Assembly: GCA_035308525.1 (NCBI GenBank)
Contig: DATGGM010000050.1
Location: forward strand, 1-22,952
Direction of reading: 5' to 3'
DNA: 22,952 nucleotides
From: Bog-159 sp035308525
GTDB lineage: Bacteria > Acidobacteriota > Terriglobia > Bryobacterales > Bryobacteraceae
Shown: in pieces, positions 14,511 through 22,401 of the stretch
How positions within the stretch are numbered: position 1 is the stretch's first letter
Layout of the letters: every line of letters begins with the position of its first letter
The notes under the pieces: generated by a model
The model's database searches: none
Seen by the model: only the letters and a program-made list of their open reading frames with translations
Told to the model about the DNA's origin: nothing
Program-made: the position numbers and the translations under genes

Positions 14511-16034
14511 ATGTGGATTCGAAAAGGGCAGCGCGACCGCCTGAAAGGCGTCGAGTCGCCCGTGCCCACGCAACTGGTTTCGAACGAAGAGTACATCCCG
14601 CGCCGCCAATCCCAGAAGCAGCAGGAAGTCGAATACTGGACCGGCCAGATCGCCGAAGAGAAATCCCGCAAGCTGGGCATGGATCGCCGCAAATTCATGA
14701 CTACTCCCATGGGCCTGGCCGCCTGCTTCCTGGCATCCAACAAAGTGTGGGGGAAAGTGTGGGACGTGGATGAAGATGAAGCCGCCGACCAGGGCGCGTA
14801 CGAAGAGAAGCTGCCCAAGGGCGAGTACTTCGTGCTGGACGTGCAGTCGCACTTCACCAACGGCATTCCCATCGGATTGCGGCGCGATATCGGCAACCTG
14901 GAATTCTTCCGGAACATGGGATTCAAGCTCAAGGAAGACAAGGACGCCTACAGCTTCCACAATTTCATCAAGGAGATGTTCTTCGACAGCGAGACCGACA
15001 TGATCGTGATCTCGGGCGTCCCTGGGAAGGAGTTGCAGCGCGATAAAGATGGCAAGGTGCTGGAAGGGCAGGCGCGCACGCCAGGACTCAATATTCTGCC
15101 GAGCTGGCTGATGGCGCAGGCGCGCGACGAAATCAACGGCCTGGCGCAATCCAGGCGGTCGCTCAGCCAGGGCAACCTAGCGCCCAACCACTACTGGGAC
15201 AAGGCCGCGAATAAGCCGGATAAGGCCGCCACCATCGAACAGATGGAGCGCGAGCTAAACCTGTATAAGATCGCTTCCTGGAAATGGTATTGCCATACAG
15301 ATCCGGGCCGTTCCGGCGGGGGTTTCCAGTGCGACGATGAGAACGCGCAGTGGTTCATCGACGAGTCCCGCAAGCGCGGCATGAAGATCTTCAGCGTGCA
15401 CAAAGGCTACTCTTACCAGTCGCGTATTCTGGGCCATCTTGCGAATCCCAAAGACATTGAGCAGGCCGCGCTCCGCAATCCCGATATCACCTGGGTGATC
15501 TATCATTCCGCGATCCAGCACGGCCCGACCGAGCCGAACTGGGAAGAGGCCAATAAATACGATCCGGTGACCGGAGACTTCGCCTGGCACAACATCCTGA
15601 TGGATATCAAGCGCCGCAATCCGAAGATCGATAACGTGTATCCGGAGATCGGCAGTTTCTTTGGCCCGCTGGCGATCTCGAACCCCACGATGGCCATGCA
15701 CGGCATCGGCAAGAACATCAAGTACTACGGAGTGGATCACGTGATCTGGGGAACCGATTGCCTGTGGTGGGGATCCCCGCAATGGGTGATCGATGCCTTC
15801 AAGCGCTTCCAGATCAGCGATGAGCTGTGCGAGAAATTCGGATATAAGAAGCTCAGTAAAGAAGACAAGGCCAAGATCTTCGGGTTGAATGCGTCCAGGA
15901 TCTATAAGATCGACGTGGACGCCAAGCGCAATCCGTTGCCTGCCGACGCCCTGTCGCGTCTGAAGACCGCGTATGTGGACCGCGGCGGCGAGCGGTCGAA
16001 TGAGGCTTTCGGGTGGGTGCGCGCCGACGATTAG
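14511..16034 (+). CDS. Tat-exported amidohydrolase-family (TIM-barrel metal hydrolase) protein
   Basis: A 507-residue protein. A twin-arginine motif DRRKFM (58-63) precedes a hydrophobic stretch to about residue 81, so Tat export of a folded, cofactor-containing enzyme is likely. An unusual 56-residue hydrophilic extension precedes the Tat motif. An internal ATG at 14679 would give a standard Tat signal, but the good Shine-Dalgarno and promoter favour 14511, and I recall related proteins with a similar PVPTQxVSN-bearing extension. The barrel shows VLDVQSHFTNG (108-118), WVIYHSAIQHG and VIWGTDCLWWGSPQWVIDAF, as in Amidohydro_2 enzymes. The N-terminal metal motif is QSH rather than HxH. Substrate unknown. 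It is followed by an overlapping cytochrome gene. Confidence 0.82.
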   Translation: MWIRKGQRDRLKGVESPVPTQLVSNEEYIPRRQSQKQQEVEYWTGQIAEEKSRKLGMDRRKFMTTPMGLAACFLASNKVWGKVWDVDEDEAADQGAYEEKLPKGEYFVLDVQSHFTNGIPIGLRRDIGNLEFFRNMGFKLKEDKDAYSFHNFIKEMFFDSETDMIVISGVPGKELQRDKDGKVLEGQARTPGLNILPSWLMAQARDEINGLAQSRRSLSQGNLAPNHYWDKAANKPDKAATIEQMERELNLYKIASWKWYCHTDPGRSGGGFQCDDENAQWFIDESRKRGMKIFSVHKGYSYQSRILGHLANPKDIEQAALRNPDITWVIYHSAIQHGPTEPNWEEANKYDPVTGDFAWHNILMDIKRRNPKIDNVYPEIGSFFGPLAISNPTMAMHGIGKNIKYYGVDHVIWGTDCLWWGSPQWVIDAFKRFQISDELCEKFGYKKLSKEDKAKIFGLNASRIYKIDVDAKRNPLPADALSRLKTAYVDRGGERSNEAFGWVRADD

Positions 16035-16840
16035 TGGCGGCGTTGGCGACCTGCGGTCCGCTCTTCGCGCAAAGCCACGTCAATCAGCCCATACCCAAAT
16101 ACGTTACCGGTGATGAGTGTCTGTTCTGTCACCGCGTGAAAGTCGCCGACACATGGGAACAGAACCCGCACGCACGCACGGTGCACCCGCGCGAGGATAG
16201 CGACCGGGTTCCGGCGGACGGGCCGTTTGTACTGGGCGCGCACCCGCCGCAGCGCGGACTGAAGCCGGATGGCTACGGCAAGTATGACTTGTTATCGCGC
16301 GACGGCAAGTCTTGGGATAAGGAGGCGTTCGCACTGCGCTGCGCGGGCTGTCACACTACGGCGGTTGACCCTCAGACCCACGCTTTCTCGGCGTCCTCGC
16401 TCGATTGCTATACGTGCCACGGCGTAGCGCCCGAGAATCACCCCAACGATCCGTCGCTCATCTGGTTCTCCAAAAAGCATTCCAGGGATCCCAAACAAAT
16501 TGTTTCCATCTGCGGCCAGTGCCATCTGCGCGGCGGCAAGGCCAAATCGAACGGCCTGCCTTACCCCAACAACTTCGTGGCCGGCGACGACCTGTTCGCC
16601 GATTTCCAGGTGAACTTCACGCTCGAAGGCGGCGACCGCCACATCTTTCGCAATGCGCGTGATATTATCCGGGACGGCGGCGACATGACTTGCGTCAGTT
16701 GTCACAACATTCACGGCCGGAGCACCACCAAACACCGGCTGGTGCTGAGCGGGCCGGTCTGCCTGGATTGCCATAACGAGGAAGGTCCCAAGAAGATAGT
16801 GAAGCAGTACACGGTGCACAGCGACTTATGCGAATACTGA
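16013..16840 (+). CDS. Exported hexaheme c-type cytochrome
   Basis: A 275-residue protein with six CxxCH haem-attachment motifs at 36-40, 110-114, 132-136, 167-171, 227-231 and 250-254. Covalent haem implies periplasmic maturation. Starting at the GTG at 16013 gives MGARRRLVAALATCGPLFAQ, a plausible signal peptide with a basic n-region. The GTG at 16034 would remove the arginines. A GAGG seven bases upstream also supports 16013, giving a 22 bp overlap with the amidohydrolase. The motif spacing, with additional His residues that could act as distal ligands, suits an electron-transfer protein of the cytochrome c554/multihaem type. The electron partner cannot be named. It overlaps the following VOC gene by 13 bp. 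Confidence 0.87.
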   Translation: MGARRRLVAALATCGPLFAQSHVNQPIPKYVTGDECLFCHRVKVADTWEQNPHARTVHPREDSDRVPADGPFVLGAHPPQRGLKPDGYGKYDLLSRDGKSWDKEAFALRCAGCHTTAVDPQTHAFSASSLDCYTCHGVAPENHPNDPSLIWFSKKHSRDPKQIVSICGQCHLRGGKAKSNGLPYPNNFVAGDDLFADFQVNFTLEGGDRHIFRNARDIIRDGGDMTCVSCHNIHGRSTTKHRLVLSGPVCLDCHNEEGPKKIVKQYTVHSDLCEY

Positions 16841-17661
16841 TCCTGTTGGCCCTGGCGCTCGCCGCCGCGGCGCAAGACTTGCCCAAGGCCCATTTTCACC
16901 ACATCCATCTCAACGCCACCGATCCCGGCGCGGCCATTGACTTCTACACCCGGAAGTTCGATTGCGAAAAAGGGAAGTTCCAGGGTCAGGATGCGGTGTG
17001 GGCTCAGAAATCCTGGATCCTGTTCAACAAGGTGAAGGATCCACCGCCGTCCGAGATTGTCTCCCCGATCTGGCATTTCGGCTGGGGCGCTGAAGACATG
17101 CCGTCCGCCTACCAGAAGCAACTCGACTCGGGCAGCAAGTTTCAGACTCCCATCACCGACATCAGCGACCTGGTGGGCAAGCCGGCGGGAAGTTTCTACT
17201 TTGCCTACGTGGATGGCCCGGACCATGCACTGATTGAACTGAACACCGCCGCGCATCATCGCTTCGGACACATCCACCTGCTGAGTGAAGACCCCATCGC
17301 GGCCGGCCAGTGGTACAAGAGGCACTTCGGTCTGGCCGGGTATATCGGGCCTCCCAGCGCGCGCGTCTATCGCGGGGTGCACGTCGCGCCGCTGGCCTCG
17401 CTGACCGCGGACAACGTCAACATCATCATCTACCCGGTGGAATACGCCAGGGATGCCATGCCCGATCTTTGGAAAGGCCGCAAGGGATTTGAGCCGACCA
17501 AAGGCCGTGTGGCCGATCACATCGCGTTCAGCGTGGATGACCTACCCCAAACGCTGGACCGTTTCCGCAAGGACGGCATCCAAGTTACCGACGGCGCATT
17601 CATTGAAGGGCCGGATCATATTCGCATCGAGCTGATGAAGAGCCCGGCTGCAAAGGAATAA
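16828..17661 (+). CDS. Exported two-domain VOC protein
   Basis: A 277-residue protein. The signal peptide MRILILLALALAAAAQ is followed by two VOC modules: FHHIHLNATDPGAAIDFYTR (23-42) opens the first and GHIHLLSEDPIAAGQWYKRH opens the second near residue 148. HHIHL, HALIEL, HIHL and HIRIEL supply candidate metal-binding His/Glu residues. VOC enzymes range from glyoxalases to extradiol dioxygenases, and the reaction cannot be inferred. Its place behind a Tat amidohydrolase and a hexaheme cytochrome, with overlapping frames, suggests all three act outside the cytoplasm on one pathway. Confidence 0.83.
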   Translation: MRILILLALALAAAAQDLPKAHFHHIHLNATDPGAAIDFYTRKFDCEKGKFQGQDAVWAQKSWILFNKVKDPPPSEIVSPIWHFGWGAEDMPSAYQKQLDSGSKFQTPITDISDLVGKPAGSFYFAYVDGPDHALIELNTAAHHRFGHIHLLSEDPIAAGQWYKRHFGLAGYIGPPSARVYRGVHVAPLASLTADNVNIIIYPVEYARDAMPDLWKGRKGFEPTKGRVADHIAFSVDDLPQTLDRFRKDGIQVTDGAFIEGPDHIRIELMKSPAAKE

Positions 17662-17663
17662 CT

Positions 17664-17987
17664 ATGGAACAGCCGGTTTGGAACTTCGAGCAGGAACCCT
17701 GGATCGACGAGAGTCCCGACGAAACCAGCATCAACCTGCGGGCCTATTTCGACCGCATGCCGGACGAGAAGCTGCGGCAGTACTCCGCGGATTGGAGCGA
17801 CGAACAGGTGATCGACTGGGACGGCAACTTCCGGGATGACGGCGCGCTGATGATGGCCTGTTGCGAGCGCGATGTGGACGTGGCGGAATACCGGCGGGTG
17901 CTGGAACAGGAGTGCCGCTATCGCGACCGGGTGCGCGCGGAATTGCCCGGCGGGCAGGAATTGAGAAACGCAACGACGAAACGCTGA
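17664..17987 (+). CDS. Small acidic protein of unknown function
   Basis: I do not recognise this 107-residue protein. It begins MEQPVWNFEQEPWIDESPDE, is rich in Asp/Glu and Trp, and has no signal peptide or membrane segment. AAGGA lies six bases before the ATG, which is two bases after the VOC stop, so it is very likely the last gene of the 14511-17987 operon. Its last 70 bp overlap, tail to tail, the end of kynureninase on the other strand. It could be a cytoplasmic accessory factor. No function is assigned. Confidence 0.7.
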   Translation: MEQPVWNFEQEPWIDESPDETSINLRAYFDRMPDEKLRQYSADWSDEQVIDWDGNFRDDGALMMACCERDVDVAEYRRVLEQECRYRDRVRAELPGGQELRNATTKR

Positions 17988-19135
17988 ATGTCGTCTTCCG
18001 TGTTGTAGAGCGGCATGGGCGCCACGCGCAGGATGTCGGGCTCCCGCCAGTCGCACAGGATGCCGGCGGCCTTCAGGCCCTCCCAGAGAGTGCGCACCGA
18101 TCCTTTGACGCGGATCGACAACTGCGCGCCGCGGCGCTGGGGATCGCGCGGCGTGATGATGGAATACCAGCCGCCCGCATGACTGTCAAGCAGCGATTCC
18201 AGATACCCGGTCAATGCCACGCTGCGCGCCCGCAGTTGAGGCATGCCGGCTTCATCGAACAGATCCATGGAAGCACGCAGTGCAGCCAGCGCGATGACCG
18301 GCGGGTTGCTCACCTGCCAACCTTCCGCGCCGGGCGAGGCGTCGAAGTCCGGCCCCATGCGGAACCGTGTTTCGAGTCGGTTGCCCCACCATCCGGTGAA
18401 TCGCGGCAGGCTTTCGTCGTTGGCGTAGCGCTGGTGCACGAAGCAGCCGGCAATGCTGCCCGGACCGGCATTGAGATATTTGTAAGTGCACCACACGGAG
18501 AAGTCCGCATCCCAATCATGCAGGTTCAGAATCAGATTTCCGGCGGCATGCGCCAGGTCGAGACCAACTATGCAGCCGCGGGCATGGCCGGCCTGAGTGA
18601 CACGCGCCATATCAAACGCCCGGCCATTTGAGTAATTGACACCGGCCAACAAGATCAGCGCGACTGACTCACCTTCGCGGTCGAGTAACTCCTGTAACTG
18701 GTCCTCATCCGCCACCGTAACCAGCGCATCCGCGGGGTCGAATCCATGAAACCGAATCTGTGACCTGACGGCGTACTGATCGGAGGGAAACGCGTGTTCC
18801 TCGATGATGATCCGGTATCGCCGCGGGGAGGGCCGGTAGAACGAGACCATCATCAGATGGAGATTCACCGTGAGTGAGTTCATGGAGACTACTTCAGCCG
18901 GGTGAGCACCCACCAGGCGCGCGGTCTGTTCGCGCAGCAGATCCTGATACCGGACCCAGGGGTGCCGCGCGTGAAAGTGGCCCTCCACTCCCAGCAGTTC
19001 CCACTCCTTCAGCTCCCGCTCTACGTAGCCGCGCAGGCTTTTCGGCTGCAGGCCGAGCGAGTGACCGCACAGATAGACGCACTCGCTGCCGTCCGCTTTC
19101 CTGGGAATATGGAAGCGATCCCGGTAACCGGTCAC
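17918..19135 (-). CDS. kynU: Kynureninase
   Basis: A 405-residue PLP enzyme that cleaves kynurenine to anthranilate and alanine in tryptophan degradation (or 3-hydroxykynurenine on the NAD route). The PLP lysine is Lys219 in WCTYKYLNAGPGSIAG. GLDLAHAAGN (191-200) contributes cofactor contacts and FTGWWGNRLETRFRM is the family's substrate-side block. The N-terminal YLCGHSLGLQP has His where GNSLG is usual. The start is a GTG forming a GTGA overlap with the SDR stop, and the protein is some residues shorter at the N-terminus than typical members. No tryptophan dioxygenase or formamidase gene is in the window. Its 3' end overlaps the convergent small gene by 70 bp. Confidence 0.9.
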   Translation of the reverse strand: MTGYRDRFHIPRKADGSECVYLCGHSLGLQPKSLRGYVERELKEWELLGVEGHFHARHPWVRYQDLLREQTARLVGAHPAEVVSMNSLTVNLHLMMVSFYRPSPRRYRIIIEEHAFPSDQYAVRSQIRFHGFDPADALVTVADEDQLQELLDREGESVALILLAGVNYSNGRAFDMARVTQAGHARGCIVGLDLAHAAGNLILNLHDWDADFSVWCTYKYLNAGPGSIAGCFVHQRYANDESLPRFTGWWGNRLETRFRMGPDFDASPGAEGWQVSNPPVIALAALRASMDLFDEAGMPQLRARSVALTGYLESLLDSHAGGWYSIITPRDPQRRGAQLSIRVKGSVRTLWEGLKAAGILCDWREPDILRVAPMPLYNTEDDIQRFVVAFLNSCPPGNSARTRSR

Positions 19136-19887
19136 CCGCGCCCCACAAAAGGCATCTGAGTCGCCATTACGGTGATGAACTGAACATTCGCATCCAGCGG
19201 CAGATTGGCCATGTAGAGAACCGCGTCGGCCACGTGCCGCACGTCCATCACCGGCTCCGCTTTGCGCGTGCCATCCGCCTGGGGAACGCCCGACGCCATG
19301 CGCGCGGTCATCTCCGTAGAAGCATTGCCGATGTCGATCTGCCCGCAGGCGATATCATGCTTGCGGCCATCGAGCGAAATGCACTTAGTCAATCCGGTAA
19401 TGGCATGCTTGGTGGCCGTATAAGGCGCCGAGTTGGGCCGCGGCGCGTGCGCCGAGATGGAGCCGTTATTGATGATGCGGCCGCCCCGCGGCTGCTGCTC
19501 CTTCATCAGCTTGATGGCTTCCTGCGCGCACAGAAACGCGCCCGTCAGATTCACGCCCACGACGCGGCTCCATTGCTCGTAAGTCAAGTCTTCCATGGGA
19601 ACGCCGGGCGCGCCGATGCCCGCGTTATTGAAGAGCAGGTCCAGCCGTCCGAAGGCTCGCTTCGTTTCGGCAAACATTGCCCGCACGGCGTCGGGCTGAC
19701 TTACGTCGGTGGGCACCGGGAGCGTGCGGCCGCCGTCCGGCTGCGCCATGGCCGCCGTCCGGTCGAGCTCCTGAGCACGCCGTCCCGCCAGCACCACGGC
19801 GTATCCGGCACGCTGGAGAGCCAGGCTGACCGCGCGCCCGATGCCGCTGCCCGCGCCGGTCACCAGAGCGATTTTGCTATTTTGCAT
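19132..19887 (-). CDS. Short-chain dehydrogenase/reductase (SDR)
   Basis: A 251-residue classical SDR: cofactor loop TGAGSGIG (10-17), NNAG (87-90), Ser143 or Ser145 and YTATK (156-160) forming the Ser-Tyr-Lys catalytic set. Arg36-Arg37 after the second strand hint at NADP preference. The segment after the active site reads IDIGNASTEMT instead of the usual PG-containing stretch. The substrate is unknown. It overlaps the CPBP gene upstream by 11 bp and kynureninase downstream by 4 bp, so it is cotranscribed and possibly linked to the same pathway. Confidence 0.88.
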   Translation of the reverse strand: MQNSKIALVTGAGSGIGRAVSLALQRAGYAVVLAGRRAQELDRTAAMAQPDGGRTLPVPTDVSQPDAVRAMFAETKRAFGRLDLLFNNAGIGAPGVPMEDLTYEQWSRVVGVNLTGAFLCAQEAIKLMKEQQPRGGRIINNGSISAHAPRPNSAPYTATKHAITGLTKCISLDGRKHDIACGQIDIGNASTEMTARMASGVPQADGTRKAEPVMDVRHVADAVLYMANLPLDANVQFITVMATQMPFVGRG

Positions 19888-20662
19888 ATCCCGCCAAACG
19901 CCCGTGCAGGGCCGCCTGCTGCATCGCCAGCAGCAGAAAGAACACGCAGTTGTACGACGCGTGCATCACCGCGGCGCTCCTGGTGGAGCCGCTGCGCTGG
20001 CGCATCCAGCCGAAGGACGCTCCGGCCAGCGAAATCAACAGGGCGTGCCGCCAGGAGTAGCCGTACTCCTGCAAGTGGAGGAGGCCGAATGGCACGGCGG
20101 CCAGCAGAACGCCGCCAACCGCGCCCAGCGAGCGCACCAGCAGCGGCTGCAGGAACCCACGAAACAGGATCTCCTCGCACATAGGCGCCAGGGTGGTGCC
20201 CAGCACCGCCAGCAGCACGATGGACTTCGGATCCGAGAGCAGCTTCTTCATGGGGCTGTCGATGTCCGGAGTGCGCAGCAGCAGGCTGCCCGCCACCACG
20301 CCAACGGCTGCCAGTACGCCGCGGCTGGCGGCAAATGAATTGGTCACCGTCGCGGGTATCCAGCCGAGCGATCGCCAGAATGGCCGGCCATAATAGCGGT
20401 GAAAGATCAGGGCCAGAGTGCCCAGCAGGAACCCGTACAGCAGGAACTGCGCGGGCAGCAGGACGTAGATCTTCTCGATTTCCGCCGCCGGAATGAGCAC
20501 CCTCAGCAACAACGATTCAGCCACCAATCCGAGCAGCCCGATCGTCACGAAGGCCAGCAGATCCAAATAGCCCCAGAACGGATAGCTCTCCGGGGGGCTT
20601 GCCGCGGGCGGGGCAGGCGCGGGCGGGGCGATTATTTCCGGTGGCGGCGGTTCCGGGGTCAT
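19877..20662 (-). CDS. CPBP (CAAX/Abi) family intramembrane metalloprotease homologue
   Basis: A 261-residue protein. A cytoplasmic, proline-rich N-terminus (about residues 3-28) precedes several hydrophobic helices. The family's catalytic motifs are intact: CEEILFRG with Glu163-Glu164 and Arg168, FGLLHLQ with His196, and VMHASYN with His234 and Asn238. Members cleave prenylated proteins or process peptides in eukaryotes and some bacteria, while many bacterial ones have unknown targets. It overlaps the upstream gene by 4 bp (ATGA) and the SDR by 11 bp. Confidence 0.87.
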   Translation of the reverse strand: MTPEPPPPEIIAPPAPAPPAASPPESYPFWGYLDLLAFVTIGLLGLVAESLLLRVLIPAAEIEKIYVLLPAQFLLYGFLLGTLALIFHRYYGRPFWRSLGWIPATVTNSFAASRGVLAAVGVVAGSLLLRTPDIDSPMKKLLSDPKSIVLLAVLGTTLAPMCEEILFRGFLQPLLVRSLGAVGGVLLAAVPFGLLHLQEYGYSWRHALLISLAGASFGWMRQRSGSTRSAAVMHASYNCVFFLLLAMQQAALHGRLAGYAK

Positions 20663-21618
20663 GGCTCCTTCTCGATCAGGCAGGCGGCCAACAGCGGCAC
20701 CAACAGCTCATGATGCCCGGTCAACGCATACCCGGCGCCGCCGGATTGGGCGTGCGGCCGTTCGACCACATTCACTTTCGGGCGGTAGTGCTGGAAAAAG
20801 TCCAGGTTGACTGTCGTGAAATCTGCCAGGGGACGGCCCAGGTTGCGCACCGCGGAGACAGCCTTCAGAAATACTTCGGGCAGCACTACGGCAGAACCGA
20901 CGTTGAGATACACGCCGCCGCCGTCGAGATCCGCCACCAATGCGCAGAGCAGCCGGAAATCGCGGTGGGTGGCACTGCCGAGCGCCGCCGCATTCACCGC
21001 CGGGTGCATGTGCGGCGTATCGGTGCCCACGGCAACGTGCACGGTGACAGGCGTGGCGGCGCGCCAGGATTCCAGCAGCAGGCTGGCGCCGGCAAATTCG
21101 GGGCGAGCGATCTCGTCGAGGCGCCGCCCCAGCGCTTCGCCCATGCCCAGCGCGTCGCGGTCTCCGGCGGAGGTGGCGTCGTTCATTTCGCGTCCGGTCT
21201 CTTCGGCCGCGCCGAATCGTCCGTCGGGCAGCACGGCTTCCACGTCTTCGCTGGTGTGGCCTGCCAGGGCGATCTCGAAATCGTGGATGGCGGCCGCGCC
21301 GTTCATGGCGAATCCGGTGGCGTATCCGCGGCGCATCAGGTCGGCGAGCACGGGGGCCAGGCCGCACTTGATGACGTGGCCGCCCAGTCCCCAGATGATG
21401 GCGCGCTTCCGGGAGCGGGCGGCGGCGATGGCGGCGACGACGGCGCGCAGAGAATCGCCGGCCAGGATGTGGGGCAGGGAATCGAGCCACGCGGCGATGC
21501 CCATGCCCCGGGTATACGGCGCCGCAAAATCGGCCACGCGGACTTTGCCGCCGCGGGCTTGCAGGGGGACGGTTTTGAGCTTGGAGAGGTCCACCGGGCG
21601 GGCTGTGTATTTGGTCAT
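20659..21618 (-). CDS. Conserved protein, deoxyhypusine-synthase-like
   Basis: A 319-residue soluble protein and the first gene of the four-gene minus operon; AGGT lies six bases ahead of the ATG. Conspicuous segments are WGLGGHVIKCGLAPVLADLM (76-95), MNGAAAIHDFEIALAGHTSE (105-124), TDTPHMHPAVN (199-209) and NVGSAVVLPEVFLKAVS (239-255). The order of a glycine-rich segment, an NG...HDFE block and a GSA..PEVF block reminds me of bacterial proteins related to deoxyhypusine synthase, an NAD-dependent fold. I cannot confirm this without a profile search, and bacteria lack eIF5A, so the reaction would differ. No signal peptide or membrane segment is seen. Confidence 0.55.
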   Translation of the reverse strand: MTKYTARPVDLSKLKTVPLQARGGKVRVADFAAPYTRGMGIAAWLDSLPHILAGDSLRAVVAAIAAARSRKRAIIWGLGGHVIKCGLAPVLADLMRRGYATGFAMNGAAAIHDFEIALAGHTSEDVEAVLPDGRFGAAEETGREMNDATSAGDRDALGMGEALGRRLDEIARPEFAGASLLLESWRAATPVTVHVAVGTDTPHMHPAVNAAALGSATHRDFRLLCALVADLDGGGVYLNVGSAVVLPEVFLKAVSAVRNLGRPLADFTTVNLDFFQHYRPKVNVVERPHAQSGGAGYALTGHHELLVPLLAACLIEKEP

Positions 21619-21900
21619 GTGCTTACCTGCAATGAGCTACAGGAAAAATTGGGTTCGTTTCGTAAATTCGTCTCACAGCCGACGCTTGTGCATCATTGTG
21701 CATAAATGTGCACGATTCCGCGGATTCCGGACATCATTGGGCGGCGAAATCTCAACCCGCCATGATGACGATAGCACGTCAGCGAGCGGGCGGGACCGGG
21801 GTGGTTACGGCGTGGCGTTTGTTTTCATGGGGTAGAGCGGTTTTGAATGGAGGTGACCGGCGGGCCGCCAACATTCCTATAACTGGCTGCAAGGCAGGAG
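21619..21900. other. Intergenic region upstream of the kynU operon
   Basis: No coding sequence is supported here. It must contain the promoter of the minus-strand operon. The only structure I see is the set of three 10 bp repeats at 21686-21715. No clear -35/-10 pair could be assigned. Confidence 0.5.
21686..21715. repeat. Three tandem 10 bp repeats (candidate operator)
   Basis: The units are TTGTGCATCA, TTGTGCATAA and ATGTGCACGA, sharing TGTGCA at an exact 10 bp period, close to one helical turn. They lie about 68 bp before the start codon of the deoxyhypusine-synthase-like gene. Repeats phased on one face of the helix are typical of cooperative regulator binding. No regulator is assigned. 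Confidence 0.55.
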
Positions 21901-21909
21901 CAATCCCGA

Positions 21910-22330
21910 CACCGCGGCGCGCGCCGGTTTGCCCTCATTGTGCGACTGGAACTTGAGACGGCGGAGCCCCTGAGTGTACAAGGCCCGCCAGAATTCTCAG
22001 AACTTACCCTTTGTGAGACGCGCTCGCTGACATTGGTCTCCTTCTTCGCTACTCCGGCGGCTCTCCGCGAGGGCGTGGGCATCTATGGCGCAATCTCCTT
22101 TCCGTCGCTCAGCGCACGCGCGAGTTCGGACCGCGGATCGCGCTCAGCGCCGGGAGCCGGGCGATTATCCAGATGACGCCGGCGCACACTGCCAGGCTGG
22201 CGCTTTCCGGGCTTGGCGTTGATGCTGCGGCGCTTTTCAAGACCGCTTTGTACCTGGCACCGGGATAACATGCCGGCGTGCTCGTAAGCGCGGCGACGCC
22301 GTTCACGCCCGAGGATTTGCACGACCTCAA
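21910..22330 (+). pseudogene. Decayed C-terminal fragment of an ADOP-type (MacB/FtsX-like) permease
   Basis: In one plus frame the sequence reads RRFALIV, then LSVQGPPEFSELT, then LTLVSFFATPAALREGVGIYGAISF up to about 22102. It then continues one frame over as VAQRTREFGPRIALSAGSRA, then LALSGLGVDAAALF, to an in-frame TAA at about 22265-22267. The same frame continues AGVLVSAATPFTP. This matches, in order, the last domain of ADOP permeases (…GIYGvisYsVaQRTREiGIRmALGA…, then a hydrophobic helix, then GVSatDPlTF). A single lost base around 22102-22104 explains the shift. The N-terminal two thirds are absent and the final PARRA-type tail is not recognisable. Boundaries are approximate. Confidence 0.68.
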
Positions 22331-22401
22331 CGGGCATGGAGCAAACTTCATATCCGGTCAAGTAGGAGATGCCTTTTTGCCTTTGGACAGTCGCGGTGTA
22401 G

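Noticed and set aside
18874..20184. 436-codon plus-strand frame opposite kynU, SDR and CPBP genes
   Set aside because: It spans three genes on the other strand that have intact family motifs. The translation is low-complexity Arg/Ala/Pro.
21820..21910. Possible insertion-sequence end or remnant near the ADOP fragment
   Set aside because: I found no transposase reading, terminal inverted repeats or target duplication, only short unremarkable frames.
22083..22361. Minus-strand frames with a hydrophobic stretch and ALSDGKE, at first read as a permease tail
   Set aside because: The plus strand gives a much better ordered match to the ADOP C-terminus (GIYG, VAQRTREFG, LALSGLGV); the minus reading is its complement.
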